Shown: positions 11,693 through 21,265, numbered from the stretch's first letter. The stretch: DNA of 64,000 bases from Steinernema hermaphroditum (GCA_030435675.1 CM059623.1:10628012-10692011); one strand, 5' to 3'. Made by a program: numbers and translations. The notes: generated by a model not told the origin, from the letters alone.

Positions 11693-12390
11693 CAAGCGTA
11701 AGCTTAGGCTTAGGCCTAAGCTGTCTAGCATGGGCTCAAAGGTCAACTGTCTGAAAATAAGCCTAAGCCCAAGCCCAAGCTGTCTAGCATGGGCTCAAAG
11801 GTCAACTGTCTGAAAATAAGCCTAAGCCTAAGCCTAAGCCCAAGCTGTCTAGCATGGGCTCAAAGGTCAACTGTCTGAAAATAAGCCTAAGCCTAAGCCT
11901 AAGCCCAAGCTGTCTAGCATGGGCTCAAAGGTCAACTGTCTGAAAATAAGCCTAAGCCTAAGCCTAAGCCCAAGCTGTCTAGCATGGGCTCAAAGGTCAA
12001 CTGTCTGAAAATAAGCCTAAGCCTAAGCCCAAGCTGTCTAGCATGGGCTCAAAGGTCAACTGTCTGAAAATAAGCCTAAGCCTAAGCCCAAGCTGTCTAG
12101 CATGGGCTCAAAGGTCAACTGTCTGAAAATAAGCCTAAGCCTAAGCCCAAGCTGTCTAGCATGGGCTCAAAGGTCAACTGTCTGAAAATAAGCCTAAGCC
12201 CAAGCCCAAGCTGTCTAGCATGGGCTCAAAGGTCAACTGTCTGAAAATAAGCCTAAGCCTAAGCCCAAGCTGTCTAGCATGGGCTCAAAGGTCAACTGTC
12301 TGAAAACAGGCCTAAGCCTAAGCCCAAGCTGTCTAGCATGGGCTCAAAGGTCAACTGTCTGAAAACAGGCCTAAGCCTTGGTCTAAACTC
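11693..12390. repeat. Minisatellite carrying TTAGGC-like telomeric hexamers
   Basis: Eleven copies of a 57-69 bp unit lie in tandem. Each has a constant core (CTGTCTAGCATGGGCTCAAA then GGTCAACTGTCTGAAAATAAG) joined to a variable run of two to four AGCCTA/AGCCCA hexamers. Read on the minus strand these are TTAGGC, the nematode telomere repeat. Copy number of the hexamer varies from unit to unit. The first unit also has hexamers in the opposite orientation (CTTAGGCTTAGGC at about 11702). Confidence 0.9.
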
Positions 12391-12549
12391 AATCTAGGCT
12401 CTCACTGGTGCCGCTGTGGCGGCTTTTTTTCATTGAAAATTAAACGCTGACTCACTTTCCCAAAAGCAAAATTGATTCGCACGAAAAACAGAAGAAATGT
12501 AAACATAAAAGGAACATGCTGTTTGGTTACCCAATCGCAACGTTGTTCC

Positions 12550-13945
12550 ATGTTGCAGGTCGTCGTCTTCTTCCTTCTTTCCGCCCCCGTTCTCTCAAGA
12601 GTGAAACGTGGAGCAGCGATTAACGACGACATGTACCCTTCTTCTCTTTGGCTAACCAGTCGTCCAATATTTTGTTGCGTTTCGTCGAATTTTGGTATCT
12701 TTCATTTGGTTTCAATCCTTCGCCTAGTGGTCGTTTAGATTCGTACGAACGCGAAAACATCCTGTACATGGTCGGCTTCATTCAATCGCGGTCATGCTTG
12801 CACTTTCAGTACAGTACCGATGACCGGGATGGGCCACTTCTGGTTTTTTCCAAGGTGCATTCCGGGTTGTGCCACACAAACGGAATTGGACGATACTATC
12901 CGAAGGGATTCGTCGGTGTTTATCTAACTTCCCAATGCATCTGGGTACGTGTGGTCCTGCATAACGATGTCATGGATCAGTCTCACCGTAGGGGTCCTTG
13001 ATGGCTCATGAGCTGCTTCACGCTCTCGGAATAGAGCACACAATGAAGAGACGCGATCGTGACAACTACATCACAGTCCTGCTGAACAGGACTATAGAAA
13101 GCGAGCGAAGTCAGTATACAAAGACGGATACCGCAAAAGATTTTGGAGTTCCTTACGACTTTGGCAGTTCAACGCATTATGATCCATGTACGCTGACCTG
13201 GAAGTAGAAAGATTTCGAAAATTCCAGATTCAAACAGCATCTACGATGGCGAACCCCATATGATCGCAAAGAATCCGCTCTTCCAATACTCTATGGGACT
13301 CCGCAACTTCTATCCGACTCCGGCTCACTCCGATCTTCTTCTTCTCTATCGTCTCTATAAGTGCCATGGACGATGCTCTGCAACGCCCATCTTCTGCGCC
13401 TATGGTGGATATCAGGACCCGAACGACTGTCGAACATGTATTTGTCAGGAAGCATTTAGTGGACGCTTCTGCCAAGAGCCCATGATCAGACAAGCGGATG
13501 GAAGAAGCTGTGGAGGTCCACTATATGCCTCATACGAATGGGGCACTTTGGCAGTCGTCGACTTCAAGAGCTACTCTCTATGTCACTGGCACCTGAGGGT
13601 AAGCACTCAGGACTGTTGCCAAAGAAATCGCCAGTTCAGACTGTTCCTGGTGAGCGAATCGAGATTGACCTCGTCGATGTGGGACCGAGCAATAACGAAC
13701 TAATGGACCCGATGGTTATCCTTGAAGTTCAACTCGGGAAGTTCGTCATTAGTGGATGCAGGTTTTACCGCCGGGAGCAGCTCCCAAGATACACTATAGT
13801 AAGCGCCATGAACTTGGCTGTGATCACGTTTAAAACAGTGAAGAACAATGCGGGATATTTCAGGCTGGGTTTCCGGAGTGTGCCAGCAGTGCAGAGCTTT
13901 CCACGTTTTCCAAATTTCTTGTCTGATGTTGATATCGATCTGTAG
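12550..13945 (+). CDS. Astacin metalloprotease, EGF-CUB type, altered Met-turn
   Basis: Five exons (12550-12694, 12739-12944, 12992-13187, 13228-13598, 13640-13945) close to 407 residues. Order: signal peptide, short propeptide with RVKR, astacin domain with the zinc motif HELLHALGIEH at about 123-133, an EGF-like module (CICQEAFSGRFC), then a CUB-like C-terminal domain. All three zinc His and the catalytic Glu are present. The Met-turn SxMHY is SSTHY here, so the conserved Met is Thr. The usual RPIPFxF pro-peptide junction is also changed to RPIFCCV. Intron positions match the other four astacins in the window. It is probably secreted. Activity is uncertain because of the Met-turn change. 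Confidence 0.9.
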
Positions 13946-14227
13946 TAAATAGCCTGGTCACTGCGACTGATTGACTTCAATTTCTTTTGGATCCTATGAA
14001 CGATAAAGTGATTACAGTTAGGGAGCATGATGTCCGAGTGAATTCAACTCTCCCCAGGCTATGAAAGGCGCACATCAATGTTTGATCAAGTGCCGCGTTT
14101 GCGTGGCACCTCTAGCCTTCCTTTCATGGACATATTGGGAACCTCTTCAGATTTACTCAGCTTTTTCACTCAATATGAACAAACAGAAACGTTGTGCGCT
14201 TCTCGAACCTTTCCGAAAGATTTCTTG

Positions 14228-14234
14228 TATAAAA
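14228..14234 (+). promoter_or_regulatory. TATA box of ShK gene 1
   Basis: TATAAAA lies 37 bases before the ATG. A shared upstream element (GATTTACTCAGCTT, then ACAAACAG) is found at 14151-14186 and again before the paralogue at 19130. Confidence 0.6.
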
Positions 14235-14264
14235 GCGGATTCTTTTTTTGCCGTTCGCCACCAT

Positions 14265-14612
14265 ATGATGTTCCGATTCGTCATCTTCGTCACCTTCTTG
14301 GCTCTTTGCGAAGCCGGCTATTACAAGAGCTATGGCAGCGGCGATAGCAACACAGCTGCAGCTGCTGGAAATGGCAATTCCGGTGGTTACTACCATGCTT
14401 ATGGAAGTGGAAACAACAATTATGGAACTGGTAGCGGTGGAAATGTTGGAAACGGCTATTGCCAGGATAAAACCATCGTCACGTAGCAAGATATCTTCAT
14501 GGTTTAGGGTGAAATGTTCTCGTTTAGGTGCAGCCAGCAGTTCTGCAATGATCCACGCATCGATTACCAAACGAAATACTGGCTGTGCCCAACTACCTGC
14601 AACCTCTGTTGA
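14265..14612 (+). CDS. Secreted ShK-domain protein 1, Gly/Asn-rich
   Basis: Two exons (14265-14482 and 14528-14612) close to 100 residues. A signal peptide (FRFVIFVTFLALCEA) is followed by a low-complexity Gly/Ser/Asn/Tyr region of about 50 residues and one C-terminal ShK domain with six Cys (CQDKTIVTC, then FC and C...C..C). Paralogues at 19236 and 20435 have the same signal peptide, the same intron inside the C-terminal ShK domain, and an extra N-terminal ShK domain that is missing here. ATG at 14268 is equally possible and matches the paralogues. Role unknown. ShK folds commonly block channels or accompany secreted enzymes. Confidence 0.85.
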
Positions 14613-14658
14613 ACATTTCTTTGTGGAGAAGAGCTAAAAAATAAAATTCATACACTTA

Positions 14659-14705
14659 AGGCTTGGTCATACTCAGCGGGGTACCCCGCGCGCGCGGGGC
14701 AAATC
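14659..14705 (+). repeat. Left terminal inverted repeat of the Harbinger element
   Basis: Begins AGGCTTGGTCATACT and continues into a GC-rich CCCCGCGCGCGCGGGG palindrome. It matches the reverse complement of 18900-18943 apart from a few bases between the two blocks. Confidence 0.88.
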
Positions 14706-15110
14706 CATTGTAAATTGTGCCCCGCGGGGTACCCCGCGCGCACGGGGCAAAAAAAAAATGCCCCGCGGGTGGTCATACTTTGCCCCGCAGAACATCGGCA
14801 CCACCCGCCGCGATCTTTGCCCCGCGGGGCATTTTCTTTGCCCCATGGTTTTCCACGGGGTTTTTCGATGATCCGCGGGGCAAAATCGAGGTCTTGCACG
14901 GATTTTTGCCCTTTTGATCAGGTCTGCACACGGAGTGCTCAGCTAACAGAGTGAATTGAGTCCCATTTGTTAACGAATGGTCATGCTTGTCGTTCTTTGT
15001 CCTTTTCACGGTCTTTTGGACTTATTTGAATAGGTTTGCTTGTCGCGCCGTCATGCATTTTATACTCAACATGCACTATATGCTCAGAAGTGTTATTTTA
15101 GAGCTATTTC

Positions 15111-15666
15111 ATGGAGAATTGGAACGAAGAAATCATTCCGGGTGACGATGAGCAGGCGCTTGTGCGCGAAGAAAACGAATATGCTGCTTCACATGGACCA
15201 TCACGAAAACGAAAGAAGAAAGATATGGCCAGCATTCAGCCGTGGATTGGCACCGGCTATACCGAGGACGAGGTGAAACGTCTGATCATCGGGGAAGTCC
15301 AGCAACAAGAATTTATCTGGGCGGAAAGCCATGCAGACTACAAGAACACCTACAAAAAGACTGCTGCGTTTGAAGGCATTGCAAAGAAAATAAACCACGA
15401 TACAGGGATGGAAATGAACGGTAAGTGAGTCATACCGTAACTTGCGCTTTTCATCTTTTTCAGGGCAGTATGTAGGGGAAACGTGGGCAGGTCTTCACAA
15501 GTACTACAAGAGCAGTGTTAGAGGAAAGAAGCCGAAGACAGGAGATGGAGCAGACGCCAGTACGAAGACGCACTGGAAGTTTAGCGAAGACCTCGCTTTT
15601 CTGGAGGAATCAAGGCAGGCGATTGAAACGTATGCACGTCTGTCATCTGCTCTGATGTCACTATGA
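15111..15666 (+). CDS. MADF/Myb-like DNA-binding protein of the Harbinger element
   Basis: Exons 15111-15420 and 15464-15666 join through a 43-nt intron. After an acidic and basic N-terminus, a MADF domain spans about residues 60-150: LIIGEVQQQEFIW, AFEGIAKKI, then WAGLHKYYKSS and THWKFSEDLAFL. In Harbinger elements such a protein helps the transposase bind the ends and enter the nucleus. The frame stops at 15666. Further in-frame-like sequence (STYEHASQIDAATEGI, then DAAIISTTDVIKEQIARN to 16049, a BESS-like helical tail) follows but is broken by a stop near a 23-bp duplication, so the gene may be decaying or have an unrecognised last intron. Confidence 0.75.
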
Positions 15667-16149
15667 GTTTTAGGCCGCGTCTCCTGCTTTCACAGGGCTC
15701 GGTGTCCACCTATGAGCATGCCTCACAAATTGACGCCGCCACTGAAGGAATTGCAGATGATCCAATCAGTTCTGAAGGACCCTCATCGCCTCAAACAGTT
15801 CCGTCACCAAAGTAGCCGCCTGTCCGTCACCAGAAGAAGGGGATGGATCCTGTAGACGCCGCAATCATTTCTACTACCGATGTTATTAAGGAGCAGATCG
15901 CGCGGAACGTGACCGAAGGCACGTTTGGTCATTACGTGCAAAAAGTACTCAACGATCTTGAAGAAAAAAATCGCCGTCTGGCCCTTCAGTTAAAACATGA
16001 GGTTCTGGAGATCTGTAATAAGTACGAGTTGTTATGTCTTGACATTTAGAATAAATGCACTGTTTCCCATGTGCATCTTTCCTTTGTGCTGTTTCGCGGA
16101 TGAATACTGTCTTTTTTGGTCGAATAAAGTAATATGTACATCTTTACAG

Positions 16150-16614
16150 ATGAATCTACATGAAGAATTCAACTATCTGGTGATGTTGCGAGAGCTTAAC
16201 CGACTTCGCCGACAAAGAAGGAGGAATCGCCGTTACTATGTGCGCCCGGCACATCTAATTTACCAACCAGCGCGATTCCGGCTGTTTCGAACTTATTATG
16301 AGTCGGACGATCGTCGAGATCTACAGAAGTTCCTTCGCCTATCGAGAGAAACTTTCGACGACCTCCACTCTGTTCTCGAGGAGAGGATACAAAAGGCAGG
16401 AACTCATCGCTTTCCATTGTCGTCGAAGGAGCGTCTTGCAGTATTCCTGAGGTATACGAGACTTCTCTACATTCTCTAGATTATTTGCTTTTTAGATTCG
16501 CCGCTCACGAATCAAGCATGCGTAGTTTGGAGTCACTGTTTGGAATCGGATGGAGTACAGCGCATGGAATGATCAAAGAAGTCACGGCAGCTATAAATGA
16601 GCATCTCATCTCAT
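16150..16614 (+). pseudogene. Harbinger transposase, N-terminal part
   Basis: Two exons (16150-16452, 16496-16614). The Arg-rich start is followed by the family's helix-turn-helix region: LQKFLRLSRETFDDLHSVLE, RFPLSSKERLAVFLRFAA and SLFGIGWSTAHGMIKEV. The reading breaks at 16614, exactly where helicase-derived sequence begins. The catalytic core resumes only at about 17605. Confidence 0.75.
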
Positions 16615-16615
16615 G

Positions 16616-17111
16616 TATGCCAACGCTGTCGTCGCCTTGAAACTCATCGAACACTTCAGACGAGCGTCCGAAGTTCGTGCGTGTCCGCCACAACTATGAG
16701 AAAGTGGGAAACTCCGTACGCAACATTGGTCACGTGCACGCGATTCGCCAATATCTCAGACGTTTCACGGATGAAGAAAAGCAAAACATCGCTATCATCA
16801 CGCCGTATACGGCCCAGAAGATGCTCCTATCGTCACAGTTCAAGGATGTTGGTCGTGTCAACACGATCGATGAGTTTCAAGGCGACGAAGCTGATACGAT
16901 TATCATCTCCTTACCGCGACGAAATTTGGCGTTTCTTCATGATACGTACTCAGACGTCTACAACGATATGGTGAATCCGCGGTTGGTCGTCATGCTGACC
17001 CGTGCGAGAAAGGAGATGATCCTCTTTGGAGATGACTTCCAATCTGAGGCGAAGAACTTCCAGCCAAGCATCAACAACTTTCTTGAGACTGTTGAGACTG
17101 TACTCCCATGA
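16616..17111 (+). pseudogene. Captured C-terminal fragment of an SF1 (UPF1/ZNFX1-like) helicase
   Basis: The frame from 16677 gives 144 codons of an SF1 helicase C-terminal core: IAIITPYTAQKMLL (motif IV region), TIDEFQGDEADTIIISLPR (motif V) and LVVMLTRARKEMILFGD (motif VI), ending in a natural-looking stop. The ATPase N-terminal half (motifs I and II) is absent. An inverted copy of the downstream junction (the GATGAGTTTCAAGGCGACG region) lies at 16614-16650. A GDEKQLG sequence at about 17226, resembling helicase motif III, lies after this piece instead of before it, so the captured DNA is rearranged. Confidence 0.75.
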
Positions 17112-17449
17112 ATTATGTGTGTAAGTGAGTGGCCTAGTGTATAAATGCCATGTATCCGTTCTGTGCACGTTGAATACCTCACAAGGGAACAGTCTCAGAC
17201 GCGTTGAGTGGCTTAATGTGGCAGGTGACGAGAAGCAACTTGGCGGTTATGTCGCTGAGCACATGCGTGCAGTGGAGCCTTCAAGCGAATCAAATTCAGA
17301 CGGTGATTTACAAAATACGCAGAATAAGGACGCAGGAGTTCTATCTATAGAGGGCCAGTTGGACTGTTTGACTTTGCCTTCAGACGATTCTAGTAAGTTC
17401 AAATGTTGAATTTCATTACATATGTGTTGATTTTCAGTCATGGTGTCAC

Positions 17450-17580
17450 ATTCGCCAATATCTCAGACGTTTCACGGATGAAGAAAAGCAAAACATCGCT
17501 ACGGCCCAGAAGATGCTCCTATCGTCACAGTTCAAGGATGTTGGTCGTGTCAACACGATCGATGAGTTTCAAGGCGACGA
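17450..17580 (+). repeat. Second copy of part of the helicase fragment
   Basis: Nearly identical to 16743-16887 (ATTCGCCAATATCTCAGACG through GAGTTTCAAGGCGACG), but lacking 15 bases in the ATCGCTA...CGGCCC region. After the shared GGCGACGA the copies diverge, and the downstream one runs into the transposase catalytic domain. Confidence 0.85.
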
Positions 17581-17604
17581 CAGCGTTGGCATACAGATAC
17601 GGAC

Positions 17605-18722
17605 TTCAATTCTATTGTGGGTCTTGCGTGGGTTGATGCCCAATATCGTTTCATACTTCTGGATATTGGTGCGCCAGGACGATGCTCCGATTCTCAGGTG
17701 AGCAACTAATTTTATGCCCACAGTACTATACTAACTTAAGATCTACAACGCAAGCCCAATAGCGGAAGGATTCCTCGACGGAACTTACAAGATACCCCCG
17801 CCATCGACGATTAGTAACGTGGAACTGCCGTTTATCGTAGTTGCTGATCAAGGCTTCCGCTTGTCCGATGTCGTGCTGCGACCGTTTAATCGGCGTGATG
17901 CTGCTCGTGACGAGCGCAAACGAGAGTTTAATAAAAGACTTTCGAGGTGAGAAAAAGTTGTCACTAAGCCACTACTAAGCTAGTCTTCAGGGCCCGTCGC
18001 GTAAGCGAGAACTGTTTTGGAATTCTCGTCAATCGCTTTCGTATTGGCGTATCTGTTGGCGTATCTGTATGCCAAGCGCCAGAGCCGCGACGAACCTTTG
18101 CGCCTCACTAACTGTCATCTGAAGAGGGCTTTGCAGCACACGAAAGCGATTGACGAGAATTCCAAAACAGTTCTCGCTTACGCGACGGGCCCTGAAGACT
18201 AGCTTAGTAGTGGCTTAGTGACAACTTTTTCTCACCTCGAAAGTCTTTTATTAAACTCTCGTTTGCGCTCGTCACGAGCAGCATCACGCCGATTAAACGG
18301 TCGCAGCACGACATCGGACAAGCGGAAGCCTTGATCAGCAACTACGATAAACGGCAGTTCCACGTTACTAATCGTCGATGGCGGGGGTATCTTGTAAGTT
18401 CCGTCGAGGAATCCTTCCGCTATTGGGCTTGCGTTGTAGATCTTAAGTTAGTATAGTACTGTGGGCATAAAATTAGTTGCTCACCTGAGAATCGGAGCAT
18501 CGTCCTGGCGCACCAATATCCAGAAGTATGAAAAAAAAAACCATGAAATCGAACGAGGTGAAGAGCCCGAATACCTGGACTCCAACACTGCGCCAGTCTC
18601 CTCTTCGACGCCTTCTCAGCACCCGTCTGCTTCTTCTGCACAAGCAATATTAACAAGAGAGTTGTTCACATTGTTCTTTTCGAGTGCAGAAGGGCACATC
18701 GATTGGGACAGAGTTCATTGAA
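17605..18722 (+). pseudogene. Harbinger transposase, catalytic DDE part, interrupted
   Basis: Spliced frames give VGLAWVDAQYRFILLDIG (first Asp), PFIVVADQGFRLSDVVLRPF (second Asp) and RARRVSENCFGILVNRF (Glu), the three catalytic blocks of the family, with an intron at about 17951-17991. After 18042 the coding sequence is displaced by an inverted copy of the same region. A plausible transposase C-terminus (LFTLFFSSAEGHIDWDRVH) resumes at about 18550-18720. The three acidic residues survive, but the protein cannot be continuous. Confidence 0.7.
17649..18533. repeat. Large palindrome, 394-bp arms
   Basis: Bases 17649-18042 reappear as their reverse complement at 18140-18533. Reading the two arms side by side I found no mismatch. 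They are separated by 97 bp containing a small direct repeat (GGCGTATCTGTTGGCGTATCTG). The duplicated DNA is the transposase catalytic region. Confidence 0.93.
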
Positions 18723-18899
18723 TATTGTTCTTTTCAGTGAATTCTTAAACGAGCTCAACATCGTAACCACGAAGCGCCTGAGGCGCCAAGCAAATCCTAC
18801 GGTGGCAAGTTGCCCCGCGCGCGCAGGGCAAATGGGTGGTCATACTCCGCCGGGAAGTATGACCACTATTTTGCAAATCGATGCCCCGTGGGTTTGACG

Positions 18900-18943
18900 C
18901 CATTTTTGCCCCGCGCGCGCGGGGGAAAAGTATGACCAAGCCT
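18900..18943 (-). repeat. Right terminal inverted repeat of the Harbinger element
   Basis: Ends AGTATGACCAAGCCT, the reverse complement of the left terminus, preceded by the GC-rich CCCCGCGCGCGCGGGG block, and followed by the TTA target duplication. Confidence 0.88.
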
Positions 18944-19194
18944 TTACTGAAATAAAATCTAATAAGATAAGGCTCGAGCTTTTGTGGGCGATCCTCTTCG
19001 ATGGCAACATTGTTTCGAGTCTGTGGGTTCACGGCACTGTATGCACAAACCTTCATGCCAGGTTTCATCCACGGCGAGCAATTTAATAGACAATATCTAT
19101 CTCTGGATGGCTTCGCAACTCGGTTGATTTACTCAGCTTCATCGGACAAACAGGGCCTTTCACTCCCTGCCTAAAAAAACTATCCACGGCAGCG

Positions 19195-19200
19195 TATAAA
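19195..19200 (+). promoter_or_regulatory. TATA box of ShK gene 2
   Basis: TATAAA lies 41 bases before the ATG. GATTTACTCAGCTT and GGACAAACAGGG, shared with the promoter of ShK gene 1, lie at 19131-19155. Confidence 0.6.
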
Positions 19201-19235
19201 AGACGAATAGAGCATTTCATAGCCACTACATCGCC

Positions 19236-19610
19236 ATGTTCCGCTTCGTCCTCTGCATCACCCTCTTGGCTCTCTGCTCGGCCGCCTGTGTCGACAAGGA
19301 CCCCGACTGCACCAATAAGGCCTGGTCGTGCTACTCCGCTGACCCGCAATACAGTCAGTGGATCCGCTACGATATGTGCCCCAAGACCTGTGGCACCTGC
19401 ACTGTTTCTCCTGGCAATGGAAACGGCAACGGCAACGGAAATGGGAACGGAGGTAACTGCAAGGACCAAACCATCGTCCAGTAAGTGAAGATATCTAGAT
19501 TGTACTGTAAAGAAGTCTATTCTAGGTGCAGCCAACAGTTCTGTGGCGACACTCGCGTCGACTACGCTACGAAGCTCTGGCTGTGCGCTCGTAGTTGCAA
19601 TCTCTGTTAA
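19236..19610 (+). CDS. Secreted protein with two ShK domains (ShK gene 2)
   Basis: Exons 19236-19480 and 19526-19610 close to 109 residues. A signal peptide (MFRFVLCITLLALCSAA) precedes ShK domain 1 (CVDKDPDCTNKAWSC through MCPKTCGTC), a short run of Gly-Asn pairs, and ShK domain 2 (CKDQTIVQCSQQFC through CARSCNLC), which is split by the single 45-nt intron. It is a close relative of the genes at 14265 and 20435 by signal peptide, intron position and the GN linker. AATAAA follows at about 19623. Secreted; target unknown. Confidence 0.9.
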
Positions 19611-20434
19611 ACTTTGACACTAATAAATAAAAGACGTTCATTCACTCTTATTGGTTAGACTCTTTGCCATATCGTAGTAGTATACATACAGCTTCCGGCG
19701 TAAAGCTTGAGTTGTCCTGTTGTACTATCCACTTGGAAATTCCTTTATGGTACACCTATGAAGACGTTCTGATGATTCCTGATCTGTTCTAAAAGTACAG
19801 AAAGACGGTTGTGCCAACGTCGACGTCGTCCGATGCAACAGAAAGATGTTTTAGAGGAGTATTCAAGCTAAACGATAATGTTTTACGAATGGTGACTAGT
19901 ATGAAAACGATTAAATGAATGTAGCACAAGAATCGCGCAGTTTAGAAGCCTAATAGAAACGAGTTTTGGATCTTTAGCTCCTGGATCTTTTGGATCTTGG
20001 ATGTTTGATCAAATATCAGGTCATTTGTGCATTAGAGTGGAATTTGAGTGAAATTTAAAATGAAATCATTAGAGTGAAAGTCTTAATTCGTTTAACCACA
20101 AATTGATTAATTTTGCAAATAAAGCAACATTGCAAATGCCGAAGATGCTATTAAATTGGTCATTTGATATAGAAATGAAACAACAAATCAGCATTTGCAA
20201 TGGAAAGAAGACGCAGTAAGCTGGATTTGTGTATTTGCTACCGTAAGACTTATCCAATATTTGCCCAATCTTCCGTGCGAATTCTCTTTTTTTTATTTCC
20301 GTCTATAGCCATTTTCAAACCTCTTTATTTGTTCACCTTCGTCGACCCATATGAACAAACATAATCCAGGGCCTCGCCCTTGATAAGCGCACATATAAGA
20401 GCTCGCAGAACCCACCCCAGACCATCACTACGCC
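19611..20434. other. Intergenic between ShK genes 2 and 3
   Basis: No gene is seen. The last about 100 bases look like the promoter of ShK gene 3: ATATGAACAAACATAATCC (also in the gene 1 promoter as ATATGAACAAACAG) and a weak TATAAG at about 20394. Confidence 0.5.
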
Positions 20435-20830
20435 ATGTTCCGCTTCGTCCTCTGCGCCACCTTCTTGGCCGTCTGCGCGGCCACCTGTGTCGACAAATAT
20501 CCGTCCGAATGCGCCGCCAAAGCTTGGTCGTGCTACTCTGCAGACCCGGGATACAGCCAGTGGATCCGCTACGAGATGTGTCCTTATACTTGTGGTACCT
20601 GCACGGGAAACAATGATGGTAATGGTAATAGCGGCAATGGCAATGGTAATGGGGCTAACGGAAACGGAGGATCTGTTAACTGTGTGGACAGTGGTGAAGT
20701 CAGGTAAGTCACCTTTTGGAACCTGCCATCGAAGAGAGACTTCAGCTGCACCCAAGAATGGTGCAACAGTATCTACGTCACCGACGCCCAGAAGAAATAC
20801 TACTGTGCGAAGACTTGCGGTCGTTGTTAA
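20435..20830 (+). CDS. Secreted protein with two ShK domains (ShK gene 3)
   Basis: Exons 20435-20703 and 20746-20830 close to 117 residues. Signal peptide MFRFVLCATFLAVCAA, ShK domain 1 (CVDKYPSECAAKAWSC through MCPYTCGTC), a Gly/Asn linker longer than in gene 2, and ShK domain 2 (NCVDSGEVSCTQEWC through CAKTCGRC). Exon 1 is highly similar to gene 2, but exon 2 has diverged and resembles the last ShK domain of the gene at 49733 (CAKTCG.C). This is a mosaic pattern that could come from exon exchange. Confidence 0.9.
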
Positions 20831-21049
20831 AGAGTTCTAATGACTATGATGGTACTTTGTTTTCTTCGGAGAGAGTGGTTAACAATAATCGCGATATATC
20901 AAAATAAACAACAACAACAATTTGAACCGCTGTGTTCTGAAGAGAGCGGTTAACAGTAAATCGCAGATATGAAACATTCAAAAGAAAGCAAAATATAACC
21001 AAGTCTATTTCCTCTTCATTTTAGCAGACGTAGTTTCGCAAACGAACAC

Positions 21050-21265
21050 AACAATTTGATTAGTTTGCGCGAGTATCGAAGCGGTAAGGGGCAGAATCCG
21101 ATGGCGCCGGGAGGGTGGAATCCAATCGAGGCGCGGCGTTTGAGGATAGCGAACGAAGTAGGAGCTATCTTTGGTTCCGCTTGAAGCGCACATCTCGAAA
21201 TAATAGCGATGCTTGAGTAGGGTGGAGTCGGGAGCAGCCGAAGAGCTTGTTGGCAATGCATCCTG
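21050..21265 (-). repeat. Second copy of the dispersed repeat seen at 11271
   Basis: Starts TTAGTTTGCGCG.G.ATCGAAG.CG and continues with diverged but alignable sequence to the stretch GAGTAGGGTGGAGTCGGG.GC (compare GGCGCGGGTAGAGTCGGGCG near 11376). On the minus strand both copies end with a short frame reading FD(A/T)RAN then stop. The rest of 20831-21740 shows no gene. Confidence 0.55.

Larger units (their letters stand above)
14656..18946 (+). mobile_element. PIF/Harbinger DNA transposon with TTA target duplication
   Basis: The element runs 14659-18943. Its ends are inverted repeats starting AGGCTTGGTCATACT, then a GC-rich block CCCCGCGCGCGCGGGGCAAA, and both flanks carry TTA (14656-14658, 18944-18946), the target-site duplication expected of PIF/Harbinger. 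The motif TGGTCATACT recurs subterminally near 14769, 18837 and (inverted) 18857, as expected of transposase-binding sites. Inside are a MADF-domain gene and a Harbinger transposase, the usual two-gene content. The transposase is interrupted by helicase-derived DNA and an inverted duplication, so this copy is probably non-autonomous. It sits immediately after ShK gene 1. Confidence 0.9.

Noticed and set aside
11693..12390. CRISPR-like array of repeats and spacers
   Set aside because: Variable parts are telomere-like hexamers, not unique spacers, and the surroundings are eukaryotic genes; it is a minisatellite.
14648..14954. Short GC-rich frames on both strands
   Set aside because: They lie in the GC-rich terminal region of the Harbinger element.
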